DNA of 64,000 bases, from the NCBI RefSeq assembly GCF_046600715.1, contig NZ_JBJMAV010000009.1, forward strand, positions 36,317-100,316, given 5' to 3'. The translations under genes were made by a program, and so were the position numbers. Every line of letters begins with the position of its first letter. Position 1 is the stretch's first letter. The notes below the pieces were generated by a model, which saw only the letters and a program-made list of their open reading frames with translations, was not told where the DNA came from and did not search any database. The DNA comes from Lysobacter_C viscosus (GTDB lineage: Bacteria; Pseudomonadota; Gammaproteobacteria; Xanthomonadales; Xanthomonadaceae). Shown here in pieces: positions 1-8,414 of the stretch.

Positions 1-169
1 GCACCACGACGTCGAACGTCGCGTCGAGCGCGAGCCGGCGCGCCTCGCGCGCGGTGTACGCGAAGTCCACCACCACACCATGCTGCTCGAGGTAGGCACC
101 CAGACCTGCCGCGACGTCCAGGTCGTCTTCGACCAGCAGCACACGGACGGCAGCGGGGCTCAGGGGCAT
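1..169 (-). CDS. Response regulator receiver domain (partial, 3' end outside window)
   Basis: The reverse strand encodes the amino-terminal 56 residues of a two-component receiver domain. I translated it directly: after a short MPLSPAAV lead comes RVLLVEDDLDVAAGLGAYL, with the acidic pair of a CheY-like fold at residues 14-15. The phosphoacceptor Asp would be just beyond the window edge, because the visible part ends FDVVV. It starts 9 bases after the stop of the DJ-1/PfpI gene on the same strand, with a purine-rich GAGAA before the ATG, so it is probably co-transcribed with it. The output domain is not visible; an OmpR or LuxR type is equally possible. Its cognate kinase is not seen. Confidence 0.8.
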   Translation of the reverse strand, partial: MPLSPAAVRVLLVEDDLDVAAGLGAYLEQHGVVVDFAYTAREARRLALDATFDVVV

Positions 170-178
170 GCGCGATTC

Positions 179-1222
179 TCAATGGGCGAGCTGTTGCAGA
201 CGGTAGGCCTCGCCGAGGCGGCCTTCCATGGTTGCGAGCAACGCGTGCATGAGGACCAGCCGCTTGTCGACGCTTCCCATGCCGTCACGCACCGCGGCCG
301 CAGCGGTTGCACCATCGCGGTGGAACGCCGCGAGGACGGCGACGGCCCGTTCCTCCCGGGTGGATTCCCTCGCCACGGGCTCGAAGCCCAGCGCACGGAT
401 CATCCCCTCGGCGACGGACCATGTCGACCAGGGATTCTGGCCGGTGACCAGCCGGCCATCGACCACGGTGTGGTCCAGGTACTTCGGCCCCTTGCTGAAT
501 ACGCCCGCCTGGGCGGTGAGCACGTCCTCGAGCAGGAACGGAAAGACCTCCCTCGCGTTCCTGATCAGGAACAGCTCCTCCTCGTTGGTGAAGCCCGTCA
601 CCCGTCTGCCTGCCAGCAGCTTCTGCCCGCTGGCGAGGGTCACGTCGATCAGCGCGGCGGGCCCGTGGCAGACCGCGCCGACCACGCCGCCGGCATCGTG
701 GATCGACGCGGCAACGCGCCGTACGTCGGGATTGCCCGCGAAGTCGAACATCGGGCCCTTGCCGCCCACGAAATACACCGCTGAGTACCGCGAAGGGTCG
801 ACCTGGGCGAGCGCGAGCGTGTTCGAGAGGCGCTCCTGGGCGTCGGCATCGTTGAGGAAGGCGTAGTCGACGTCGATCAGCTCGTCGTCCATCCGGACCG
901 GCGGGCGTCCGCCCATGGGGCTGGCGATCTCGACCTCGAAGCCGTTGGCAATGAACGTGTAGTACGCGCGGGACAGCTCCGTGAGCTCCAGTCCGGCTGC
1001 CACTTCGCCCGACTTCGCGGTGCTGGTGACCACCGCGAGGATGCGCCCCCGGAACTGCTGCCGCTCGCCCTGGAGCATCGCCAGCTGGCCGGGCACGGTG
1101 CCGGGGTCGGCCAGCGGTTGGCTGGCCAGGTCCAGGCTGCGTAGGTAGGCCGCGCCCGCGCCCCCCAGCAACGCGAGTAACACCACCGTCCCACCCAGTA
1201 GCCGCTGCATACACGTGCCCAT
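179..1222 (-). CDS. DJ-1/PfpI family (type 1 glutamine amidotransferase-like) protein with N-terminal membrane anchor
   Basis: This 347-residue protein has one hydrophobic segment (about residues 8-27) followed by a DJ-1/PfpI domain. The nucleophile-elbow motif GAVCHGPAAL places the catalytic Cys at residue 185 next to His186, and the upstream SPMGG and KGPMFD segments fit the Hsp31/YajL branch. Members act as chaperones, glyoxalases or deglycases in thiol and carbonyl stress; the activity here is not predictable. About 100 residues follow the usual domain end and are unusual. The hydrophobic start suggests the domain lies in the periplasm or is a lipid-free secreted form. A GAGGAA sequence lies upstream of the chosen ATG; Met5 is an alternative start. 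The response regulator follows after 9 bases. Confidence 0.8.
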   Translation of the reverse strand: MGTCMQRLLGGTVVLLALLGGAGAAYLRSLDLASQPLADPGTVPGQLAMLQGERQQFRGRILAVVTSTAKSGEVAAGLELTELSRAYYTFIANGFEVEIASPMGGRPPVRMDDELIDVDYAFLNDADAQERLSNTLALAQVDPSRYSAVYFVGGKGPMFDFAGNPDVRRVAASIHDAGGVVGAVCHGPAALIDVTLASGQKLLAGRRVTGFTNEEELFLIRNAREVFPFLLEDVLTAQAGVFSKGPKYLDHTVVDGRLVTGQNPWSTWSVAEGMIRALGFEPVARESTREERAVAVLAAFHRDGATAAAAVRDGMGSVDKRLVLMHALLATMEGRLGEAYRLQQLAH

Positions 1223-1420
1223 GTGCCGGTTCCTCGCCTGTGTCGATAAGCCAACGCTAGCGAGGCGAGGTAGGCCGAATATCAGCCCATGGCCTGATCT
1301 ACGGTTTACAAGTGTCGTGCAGCATCCGCCAGGTGGCCGCTACCCGGTGGGATGACCACCGGGTCCTTGCGAGCGTGTGTCCTGCCTTACCCCCTCTTCG
1401 CGCATCCCCGGATTGACCCA

Positions 1421-2977
1421 ATGCTCAGGAAACTGCTCCTCGCCAGCGCCGCCGGAATGGGCCTGCTGCTGCTGGTCACGGCCGCCCTCTTGATGGCGCC
1501 GTTGCCAATGACGCCAGGCGTAGGTGTCTCCGGCGACTTCCTCGTGCGGAATGTTGCCGTAGTCGATGTCGGTCGGGGCGCGGTCCGCCACGGGCAGGAT
1601 GTCGTCCTGCGGGATGGACGCATCGAGGCCGTCCGGCCGACGGGAACTGCCCAACCGGACGGATCGCTGACGACGATCGACGGCAGTGGCAAGTACCTGA
1701 TGCCCGGCCTGTGGGACATGCACACGCACGCGTTGAAGATATCGCCCCAGTACACGCATCCACTGTTCATTGCGAACGGCGTCACCGGAGTCCGCGACAT
1801 GTCCGGATGCATGTCCGAGCCCGACAGCTTCCTTGCCTGCATCGAGGATCGCCAGGCGTGGAACCGGGCGCTGGAGCGTGGCGAAAGCCTCGCCCCCCGG
1901 TACGTCCTGCAGACCGGCTTCAAGATCAACGGCGGCGCCGAGGTGCCCGAAGGCTACCCGGCGTTCTTCAAGGCGCGAAATGCTGCGGAGGTTCGCCAGC
2001 TGGTGACCTTCTACCGGCACGCGGGCGCGGATTTCCTGAAGACGTATTCCGAACTCACGCCGGCCAACTACCAGGCGCTCGCGGTCGAGGCGCGGCGGCA
2101 GGGGCTGGGTCTCGCCGGGCACCGCCCGCTGCGCGTTCCACTGCAGGACATGCTGGCCGCAGGGCATCGCAGCGTCGAGCATCCCCGCATGTTCTACGAG
2201 GAATGCTTTCCCGGCGCCGCCGCATTCCGCGCACTGCCCGATCCCGCGGCGGCGTACGACACCGCGCTTCGCTGGCGGATGGTCAACGAGCACGACAGCA
2301 GGCAATGCGCGGACCTGATGGCGGTGATGGCGCGCAGCCAGACCTGGTGGACCCCCACCTTGCAGGTGCTCGGGATGGGCGCACGTGCCGGCGACGAGGC
2401 GTTCCGGACCGATCCCCGCCTGAAGTACGTCCCGGTGCTGTTCACCAGGCTGCTGTGGACGCCGGATGCCGACCGCATGGCGGTGCAGCCGATGGATGCC
2501 GACGGTCGGGAGCAGTACACCACCCTGTACCGAATGGCCGTGGGCCACGTCGGGCAAGCGCACGCTGCAGGGGTGAAGATCCTGGCCGGCACCGATGCCG
2601 GGGACACCTACGTATTCCCGGGTTTTGGCATCCACGACGAGCTGGTGGAGTTCGTCCGTGCGGGTCTGACGCCGGCGGACGCCATCAGGAGTGCAACGCT
2701 CGATGCGGCGGTGTTCGCCCGCCTGGACGATGACTTCGGATCGATCGAAACAGGCAAGGCCGCCGACTTGCTGCTGCTCGACGCCAATCCGCTCGATGAC
2801 GTACGGCATACGCGCCGAATCGCCGGCCTGTTTTTCAGCGGCAAATACCTTGATCGCGCCGCCCTCGACGAACTGCTCGCGTTCGCCGAGCAGCAGGCGG
2901 GAAGCGTCCGCACCAATCTCCACCTGCTGTGGGGTGGGCTCAGCAGCCCGCTGCTTCGGGTGCAGGCGGCTGATTGA
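1421..2977 (+). CDS. Amidohydrolase family protein (imidazolonepropionase-like), exported or membrane anchored
   Basis: The 518-residue product begins with a strongly hydrophobic segment (residues 4-26), then an amidohydrolase composite domain. The metal-binding HxH is at residues 101-103 (DMHTHALK). Further ligands fit GLAGHRP, the HRSVEHPR segment and the catalytic Asp in LAGTDAGD near residue 400. The N- and C-terminal beta-sandwich parts (VVLRDGRIEAV and GKAADLLLLDANP) are intact, so the gene looks complete. Relatives hydrolyse cyclic amides, dipeptides or lactams; the substrate cannot be read from sequence. An earlier in-frame ATG would put 23 polar residues before the membrane segment, so I chose the start directly before MLRKLLLAS. 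It is divergent from the DJ-1 gene and upstream of the ABC exporter. Confidence 0.85.
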   Translation: MLRKLLLASAAGMGLLLLVTAALLMAPLPMTPGVGVSGDFLVRNVAVVDVGRGAVRHGQDVVLRDGRIEAVRPTGTAQPDGSLTTIDGSGKYLMPGLWDMHTHALKISPQYTHPLFIANGVTGVRDMSGCMSEPDSFLACIEDRQAWNRALERGESLAPRYVLQTGFKINGGAEVPEGYPAFFKARNAAEVRQLVTFYRHAGADFLKTYSELTPANYQALAVEARRQGLGLAGHRPLRVPLQDMLAAGHRSVEHPRMFYEECFPGAAAFRALPDPAAAYDTALRWRMVNEHDSRQCADLMAVMARSQTWWTPTLQVLGMGARAGDEAFRTDPRLKYVPVLFTRLLWTPDADRMAVQPMDADGREQYTTLYRMAVGHVGQAHAAGVKILAGTDAGDTYVFPGFGIHDELVEFVRAGLTPADAIRSATLDAAVFARLDDDFGSIETGKAADLLLLDANPLDDVRHTRRIAGLFFSGKYLDRAALDELLAFAEQQAGSVRTNLHLLWGGLSSPLLRVQAAD

Positions 2978-3066
2978 TCAGTTCCCGGCCGGACCGGGGC
3001 CTCACCCTATCGGGTGTTCCGGCGGGCTCCTCGCCGTCCGTGCCAAAAGACACATGTGGTTCGGTG

Positions 3067-3082
3067 TGGTAGGTAGCTACCA
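3067..3082. promoter_or_regulatory. Dyad upstream of ABC exporter operon, possible operator
   Basis: An inverted repeat TGGTA-N6-TACCA contains the perfect palindrome GGTAGCTACC. It lies about 45 bases upstream of the ATPase start in the 147-base gap, where the sequence is locally less GC rich. Position and symmetry suit a repressor site of the GntR type, but no regulator gene is adjacent, so the binding protein is unknown. Confidence 0.35.
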
Positions 3083-3124
3083 TACCGCTACAGTTGGCAC
3101 GGGCCGACGGACCGGACACCTCTC

Positions 3125-4009
3125 ATGGGCACCTGCACGCTGGAACTGGACAACGTCGGATTTCGCTACAAGGGCGGGCACGACGCACTTTCCGGGGTCT
3201 CGCTTCGACTCGAACGCGGCATCGTCGGCCTGCTGGGCCCCAACGGCGCCGGCAAGTCCACCTTGATGCGCATCCTCGCCACTCTGGCGAAGCCCTCCCA
3301 GGGCCGCGTGCAATGGAATGGCGAGGACACCGCGAGCCGCCCGAATCCACTACGCCGCACCCTGGGCTACCTGCCGCAGGATTTCGGCGTCTATCCGATG
3401 CTGAGTGCGCGCGAGTTCCTGAGCTATCTCAGTGCGGTGAAAGGCATTTCGGCGAATGCTGCCGCCGCGCGTGTCGAGCAATGCCTTGCGCAGGTCGGCC
3501 TGTCCGACGCCGCCGACCGCCGCCTCGGCGAGTTTTCGGGCGGCATGCGCCAGCGGGTGGGCATTGCGCAAGCGCTGCTGAACGACCCGAAGTTGCTCAT
3601 CGTCGACGAGCCTACTGTTGGCCTGGACCCGGAAGAGCGACTGCGCTTCCGCCATTTGCTGAGCGATCTCGCCGTCGACCGGCTGGTGATCCTGTCCACG
3701 CACATCGTCTCCGACATCGAAGCCAGCGCGGGTTCGCTCGCGATCATGGCCAAGGGCCGGCTGCTGTTCGCCGGCACGCCCGAGGCATTGATCGAGGGTG
3801 CGGCCGGCCACGTGTGGGAATGGACGGTGCCCGCTGACGAAGTCGCCGCCGTCCGCGCACGCCATGTCACCACGGGTTCGCAGCGCCGCGCCGACGGCGT
3901 GCGCCTGCGCCTGGTGGCCGAACGCGCGCCCTCAGCCGACGCCGCGCCCGTTGCCGCCACGCTGGAGGACGCGCATCTGTGGTTGGTTGCCCGCGGGGAG
4001 AACTGCTGA
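3125..4009 (+). CDS. ABC transporter ATP-binding protein
   Basis: This 294-residue nucleotide-binding subunit has Walker A GPNGAGKST at residues 38-46, Q-loop near YLPQDFG, signature FSGGMRQRV, Walker B LLIVDEPTVGLD and switch His in ILSTHIV. The carboxy-terminal 80 residues form the extra domain common in ABC-2 type exporters. The stop codon overlaps the ATG of the downstream permease gene by one base, so the two form a translationally coupled pair. The substrate is unknown. Relatives in this genomic style are often annotated as multidrug or bacteriocin-type exporters. Confidence 0.93.
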   Translation: MGTCTLELDNVGFRYKGGHDALSGVSLRLERGIVGLLGPNGAGKSTLMRILATLAKPSQGRVQWNGEDTASRPNPLRRTLGYLPQDFGVYPMLSAREFLSYLSAVKGISANAAAARVEQCLAQVGLSDAADRRLGEFSGGMRQRVGIAQALLNDPKLLIVDEPTVGLDPEERLRFRHLLSDLAVDRLVILSTHIVSDIEASAGSLAIMAKGRLLFAGTPEALIEGAAGHVWEWTVPADEVAAVRARHVTTGSQRRADGVRLRLVAERAPSADAAPVAATLEDAHLWLVARGENC

Positions 4010-5583
4010 TGGAAACGTTGCGAAGGGTGTTCGCCATCCTCATCGCCGACCTGCGCGAACGCACGCGCACCCGGCGCTTCTGGGTCGTGCTTGGCCTGGT
4101 CGGACTCGCAACCTGGCTGTGCTTCCCGGCGGTCGATTCCGGGCAACTGGCCGTTTCGGTCGATGGCGCGCGCGGCCGCTACTCCAGCGCATGGACGGGT
4201 CTTACGCTGGCCATGGTCTATTCGATCATGCTCGCGTGGCTCGGCTTTTACCTGGTGCGCGGCACGGTGGCGCGTGACTTCGACACGCGGGTCTGGCAAC
4301 TGCTCGTGGCCACGCCGATGACGCGCAGTGGCTACCTCGTCGCGAAATGGGGCAGCCACATGGCGGTGTTCTCACTGGTGCTGGCCGTCGGCCTGGGCGT
4401 CGGCGTAGTGGCGCAATGGGTGCGCGCCGAGGACGGGGCCTTCGATCTCGTCGAACTCGTCAAACCGGTGCTGATCCTCACCGTGCCCGCGTTGTCGCTG
4501 ACCGCATTCTTCGCGATCCTCTTCGACATGGTGCCGATGCTTCGGCGCACGGGCGGCAATGTCCTGTACTTCTTCGTCTGGATCATGTTGTTCGCCGGGC
4601 TCTCCGCCGGCTTCGATCCGGCTACGGATACGGCGCGCCTGCAGGCACTTAAAGATCCCGCTGGCTTCAGCCTGGCCCGCCACTCCATCGCGCTGGGCCT
4701 CGCGGACGAGATGCCGAAAATGGACTTCGCCCGGGTCAGCGTCACCGTGGCCATAGGCGAGCTCGGCAGCACCTCGGGCCAGCCGCGCCTGTTCGACTGG
4801 ACGGCATGGAACGTCGAAGCCGCCGCGCTGCCCGGCCGCCTGTTCTGGCTGCTCCTCGGCCTGCTCGGCAGTGCCGCACTCGCGCCGTTCCTGGACCGCG
4901 CTGCGGCGCGCACCCACGCGGCGCCGGCGGGCGACCACACCGGTCGCCACCTGCGCTGGCTCGATCGCGTGCTGCGGCCGCTCGAGCACGGAGCGCTCGG
5001 CACGCTCGTCGCCGCCGAACTTCGGCTCGCCCTGCGACGCCGGGGCCTGCTGTGGTGGGGCGCATTGCTGATCGCCGGAATCGTGCAGGTGGCCGCGCCG
5101 CTGCCTACCGCTGCCGCCGCGGCCGTGGTGGCCTGGATGCTCGGGGTCGATGTGCATGCACGCGCCCTGCTCCGCGAAGCGGAAACCCGTACCGCCGGAC
5201 TGGTGTTCACCGCCCCGGACGCTGCGCGCCGGGTATCGCTCGCCCGTCTGTTGTCCGCTCTGGTGCTCTCGCTACTGGCTGTCGCGCCGCTGCTGTTGCG
5301 CTCGGCTTCCACTTCCGCAGGCATCACGGGTGCAGTGCTCCTTGTCGCCGCCGCCATCGCGGCGCTCGGACTGGCCGGCGGTGCGCTGTTCCGCAGCCCG
5401 CGCCCGTATGAACTGGCGATGGTGGCGCTGGCCTATGTGGGCGTGCAGGGCGCCGGGCCGTTGGCGGTCGCCGCGCAAACCCCGACGATGGGGGCTGCAA
5501 TCGGCATCGCACTCGGGTCAAGCCTGGTGCTCCTGGTCGCCACCATGCCGGGGCTGGCGGCGGCGAGCGAGCGGCGGGTTTGA
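4009..5583 (+). CDS. ABC transporter permease (ABC-2 type, large)
   Basis: The 524-residue product is rich in hydrophobic segments: one near residues 25-40, several between 60 and 220, one near 290, and a second cluster from about 350 to the end. It therefore looks like two ABC-2 half-permeases joined in one chain, with a polar linker rich in Ala and Arg near residues 300-340. Its ATG overlaps the ATPase stop codon (TGATG), which fixes the start and makes it the membrane partner of that ATPase. The transported molecule cannot be named from sequence. Confidence 0.85.
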   Translation: METLRRVFAILIADLRERTRTRRFWVVLGLVGLATWLCFPAVDSGQLAVSVDGARGRYSSAWTGLTLAMVYSIMLAWLGFYLVRGTVARDFDTRVWQLLVATPMTRSGYLVAKWGSHMAVFSLVLAVGLGVGVVAQWVRAEDGAFDLVELVKPVLILTVPALSLTAFFAILFDMVPMLRRTGGNVLYFFVWIMLFAGLSAGFDPATDTARLQALKDPAGFSLARHSIALGLADEMPKMDFARVSVTVAIGELGSTSGQPRLFDWTAWNVEAAALPGRLFWLLLGLLGSAALAPFLDRAAARTHAAPAGDHTGRHLRWLDRVLRPLEHGALGTLVAAELRLALRRRGLLWWGALLIAGIVQVAAPLPTAAAAAVVAWMLGVDVHARALLREAETRTAGLVFTAPDAARRVSLARLLSALVLSLLAVAPLLLRSASTSAGITGAVLLVAAAIAALGLAGGALFRSPRPYELAMVALAYVGVQGAGPLAVAAQTPTMGAAIGIALGSSLVLLVATMPGLAAASERRV

Positions 5584-5877
5584 AATTGCGGGGGTTCCAC
5601 CTGGCGTGGCGGTTGCGGACATTTTCACCGTAGCGGATTCAACGGAATGGCGACGCCGGAAGCGCCAACGCAATAGCAACCGCCATCTTCAATTCCCCGG
5701 AAATGGACGTCGTTTGAGACCGATGTCCCCTTCTGGCCGGAAGCAGGCATGGACCTCCACAGCGAGGCAGTCAGCAGTAACGGCGACATCGCTCCAGTCG
5801 CTACGCGAGGCCGAGCAGGTCGGCGGCGTCGGCGGCGTCGGCACGCCCGAACCGGGCCGGGCCGGGGGTGGAAGCGG
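5584..5877. other. Intergenic region, convergent
   Basis: These 294 bases separate the ABC permease from the convergent receiver gene. I find no supported gene. It holds a long-range inverted repeat (TGGCGGTTGC at 5607-5616 and GCAACCGCCA at 5676-5685) and a short tandem GGCGTCGGC run near 5820-5840. No clear T-tailed terminator is visible. Confidence 0.5.
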
Positions 5878-6282
5878 CTAGACCCCGCGTTCCTTCAGGC
5901 CCTGCTTGATCGATTCCACCAGCGCCTCGGCATTCCACGGCTTGGCCATGAAGTCGTGCAGCGCCGCGTCGCGCCGGGCGCGGTCCACCGCCTCCGACTC
6001 GGCCTGGCCGGACAGCATGATCTTGACCACGGACGGGAAGCGTTGGTGCGCCTTGATCAGGAACTCGTCGCCCTTCATCCCGGGCATCTGCCAGTCCGAG
6101 ACGATCACCAGCAGCTTGTGTCCTTCGTCCCCAAGTTCGTCGAGCAATTCCAGCGCCTCTTCCGCGCTTTCGGCAACATCGATATGGAAGTCGCTGCCGA
6201 ACGCGCGCCGCAACTGGTCCTTCAGCGCAGTCAACACGATGATTTCGTCGTCGACACAGATCAGAACGCCCTTCTCCATCAT
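5878..6282 (-). CDS. Single-domain response regulator
   Basis: This 134-residue protein is a stand-alone receiver. Acidic residues Asp11 and Asp12 (ICVDDE), phosphoacceptor Asp63 (VIVSDWQMPG), a conserved Ser in MLSGQAE and Lys in FMAKPW are all present, so it should be phosphorylated normally. There is no output domain. It is the last gene of a three-gene operon and its ATG overlaps the kinase stop by four bases (ATGA). The receiver is similar in style to that of the diguanylate cyclase two genes upstream. It may act as a phosphate sink or signal to a separate partner. Confidence 0.9.
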   Translation of the reverse strand: MMEKGVLICVDDEIIVLTALKDQLRRAFGSDFHIDVAESAEEALELLDELGDEGHKLLVIVSDWQMPGMKGDEFLIKAHQRFPSVVKIMLSGQAESEAVDRARRDAALHDFMAKPWNAEALVESIKQGLKERGV

Positions 6283-8414
6283 CCGGCTCCTGCGATTGGC
6301 AAACTCACGGTGAAGGTGCTGCCCTTGCCGACCTCGCTGTCGACGAGAATACGGCCGCCATGTTTGTCGATGATCTTGCGCACGATGTCGAGGCCCAGCC
6401 CGGTGCCTTCGCCTGCCGGCTTGGTCGTGAAGAACGCATCGAAGATCCGCGCGCGTACTTCAGGCGTCATGCCGCACCCGGTGTCGGTCACCGACACCAG
6501 CGCGTTCTCGCCGTCGCGGCGCAGGCCCAGGGTCAGCGTTCCCTTGTGGTCCATCGCCTGCAATGCGTTGTGCACCAGATTGGTCCAGACCTGGTTGATC
6601 TCGTCGGGAAGGCAGCGCACCGGCGGCAGGTCCTGGTACTGCCGCACCAGCTCGATGCCATGTTTTATCTGGTTCTGGTAGATCGTCACCACCGTCTCCA
6701 GCCCTTCGCGCAGGTCCGATGCCGTCCACACCTGCACGCCGCCGAAACGCGAGAACGACTTCAGCGCGAAGATGATCTTGGCGACGCGATCGACGGCGGT
6801 GTTGATGTTCGCGGCATTGGTGGTGATGGTCGCGATGCCGTGCGCGGTATCGAGGATGCGGTCAGCGGCGGGGTGGCGCAGCAGCGGCAGCATGGTTTCG
6901 AGGTCGGTGTGCGACTGCAGCTGCACCAGCAGGCTGGCGCGATGCCGGGCCTGGTCGAGCCCCATCGCCTCGAGCCGCGCGGTGACCTCGCGCACGACGG
7001 CCCGCTCCTCGCGGGTGGTCATCATCGCGGCGCGCGCGCTCGCGCGCTTGAGCAGGTCGCTGAAACGCACGCGGTCGTTGGCGTCCAGTTCGACCAGCAG
7101 GGCCGGCAGGTCGAGCAGGGCGCTGTTCAAGGCCTCGGTAATGTTGCTCCCGCTCGACTTGATCGCACCGATCGGCGTGTTGATCTCGTGCGCCACACCG
7201 GCGATCAGCTGGCCCAGCGCAGCCATCTTCTCGGAATGCACGAGGTGTGCTTCGGCTTCGTGCTGGTCGCTGAGCGACTGCGCGGCCTGCGCACGCGCGG
7301 CCTCGGCGGTTGCGTAGGCGTCGGCATTGGCGAGCGCGATCGCCGCATACGCCGTGGCCGACCGGAATACTTCGAGATCGCGCTCACGGTAGGCGTCGGC
7401 ATGGTGGCTCTGGACAGTGACTACACCGATACGCCGGCCATTGGCGATCAGCGGGCGGAACACGGCCGACAGGATCGGCGCGGACTCGGTGATGTTGGTC
7501 GCAGTCGGCGCGGCGATCAGCTGCGTTTCGTTGAACAGGGTGAGCTCACGGTCTTCGCGAAAGGTGAGCACCGCCAACGACGTCGCGTGATCGAGCGGGT
7601 AGCTGGTATTCGAGTCGACCACGCCGTCCTCGACGTAGTGGACGTAGTCGAGCGAATCGCCGGCGGGCGAGAGCAGCGCGACACCGAAGGCATCCATTGG
7701 CAGCAATGCGCCGATATGCCGCTCCATCGTCCTGCAGATCGACAGCACGTCGAGGCTGCCGGTCAGGTCCTTGCCGATGTCACCCAGCAGCCGCAGTGTT
7801 TCCGCCGACGCGGCCAGTTCATCGTGGGCCCGCTTCAGCGCGATGTTCGCCTGCCAGCGCGCAACGATGGCGGCCACGTGGCTGGCGACGTAGTTCAGCA
7901 GGGCGAGGTCTTCGCGCGTGTAGGTCACATCCGCGCTGTAGCTCTGCACGATGATCAGCCCGTAGACCTTGTCCTGGGCGATGAGCGGCGCGCCCATCCA
8001 GCTGCTGAAGTCCGCGATCCCGCGCGGCGCGCGGATCTCGCCGGCGGCGACCAGCGACTCGAACAGCGCGTGGTCCATCAGCCACGGCAGGCGGCTTCGG
8101 ATCACCAGGGACGAGATGCCTTCGCCGAAGGGAAAGGACGCGAGGACCTCATCGGGATCCTCGTCGACCAGGTACTGCTGCCGGATCATGCCGTCGTCGG
8201 CGTCATAGGTGGCGATGATGAAGTTCTTCGCGTACATCAGCCGGCCGACGATCGCATGCAGTTCCGCGTAGTGGGCGTGCTGCGGGGTGTCTGCCGCGGA
8301 CAGCGAGGCGATTTCGTACAGCGCACGCTGCAGTTCCTCGGAGCGGCGGCGTTCGGCGAGCTCCGTTTCAAGCGCACCGATGCGCTGGAGCAGATGCGCG
8401 GTGTCTTCAGTCAT
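6279..8414 (-). CDS. GAF-GAF sensor histidine kinase (soluble)
   Basis: The 711-residue protein has an amino-terminal coiled coil (about 5-35), two GAF-like sensory domains (roughly 45-195 and 215-370), a second coiled coil and an H-box AHEINTPIGAI with phosphorylatable His409. About 130 helical residues, longer than a standard HisKA domain, then separate the H-box from the HATPase domain. That domain has NLVHNALQAM (N box), DTGCGM (G1) and GEGTGLGLDI (G2). There is no membrane segment, so it senses a cytoplasmic signal, possibly a small ligand bound to GAF. The start is set by an eight-base overlap with the cyclase gene upstream. An in-frame extension upstream is rejected because it would read through that gene. 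Confidence 0.92.
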   Translation of the reverse strand: MTEDTAHLLQRIGALETELAERRRSEELQRALYEIASLSAADTPQHAHYAELHAIVGRLMYAKNFIIATYDADDGMIRQQYLVDEDPDEVLASFPFGEGISSLVIRSRLPWLMDHALFESLVAAGEIRAPRGIADFSSWMGAPLIAQDKVYGLIIVQSYSADVTYTREDLALLNYVASHVAAIVARWQANIALKRAHDELAASAETLRLLGDIGKDLTGSLDVLSICRTMERHIGALLPMDAFGVALLSPAGDSLDYVHYVEDGVVDSNTSYPLDHATSLAVLTFREDRELTLFNETQLIAAPTATNITESAPILSAVFRPLIANGRRIGVVTVQSHHADAYRERDLEVFRSATAYAAIALANADAYATAEAARAQAAQSLSDQHEAEAHLVHSEKMAALGQLIAGVAHEINTPIGAIKSSGSNITEALNSALLDLPALLVELDANDRVRFSDLLKRASARAAMMTTREERAVVREVTARLEAMGLDQARHRASLLVQLQSHTDLETMLPLLRHPAADRILDTAHGIATITTNAANINTAVDRVAKIIFALKSFSRFGGVQVWTASDLREGLETVVTIYQNQIKHGIELVRQYQDLPPVRCLPDEINQVWTNLVHNALQAMDHKGTLTLGLRRDGENALVSVTDTGCGMTPEVRARIFDAFFTTKPAGEGTGLGLDIVRKIIDKHGGRILVDSEVGKGSTFTVSLPIAGAG

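Noticed and set aside
3096..3111. TGGCACGGGCCGACGG upstream of the first ABC ATPase
   Set aside because: It has a sigma-54-like -24 part but no GC at the right -12 place.
5607..5685. Inverted repeat TGGCGGTTGC/GCAACCGCCA as insertion-sequence ends
   Set aside because: Only 59 bases lie between the arms, with no transposase and no target duplication.
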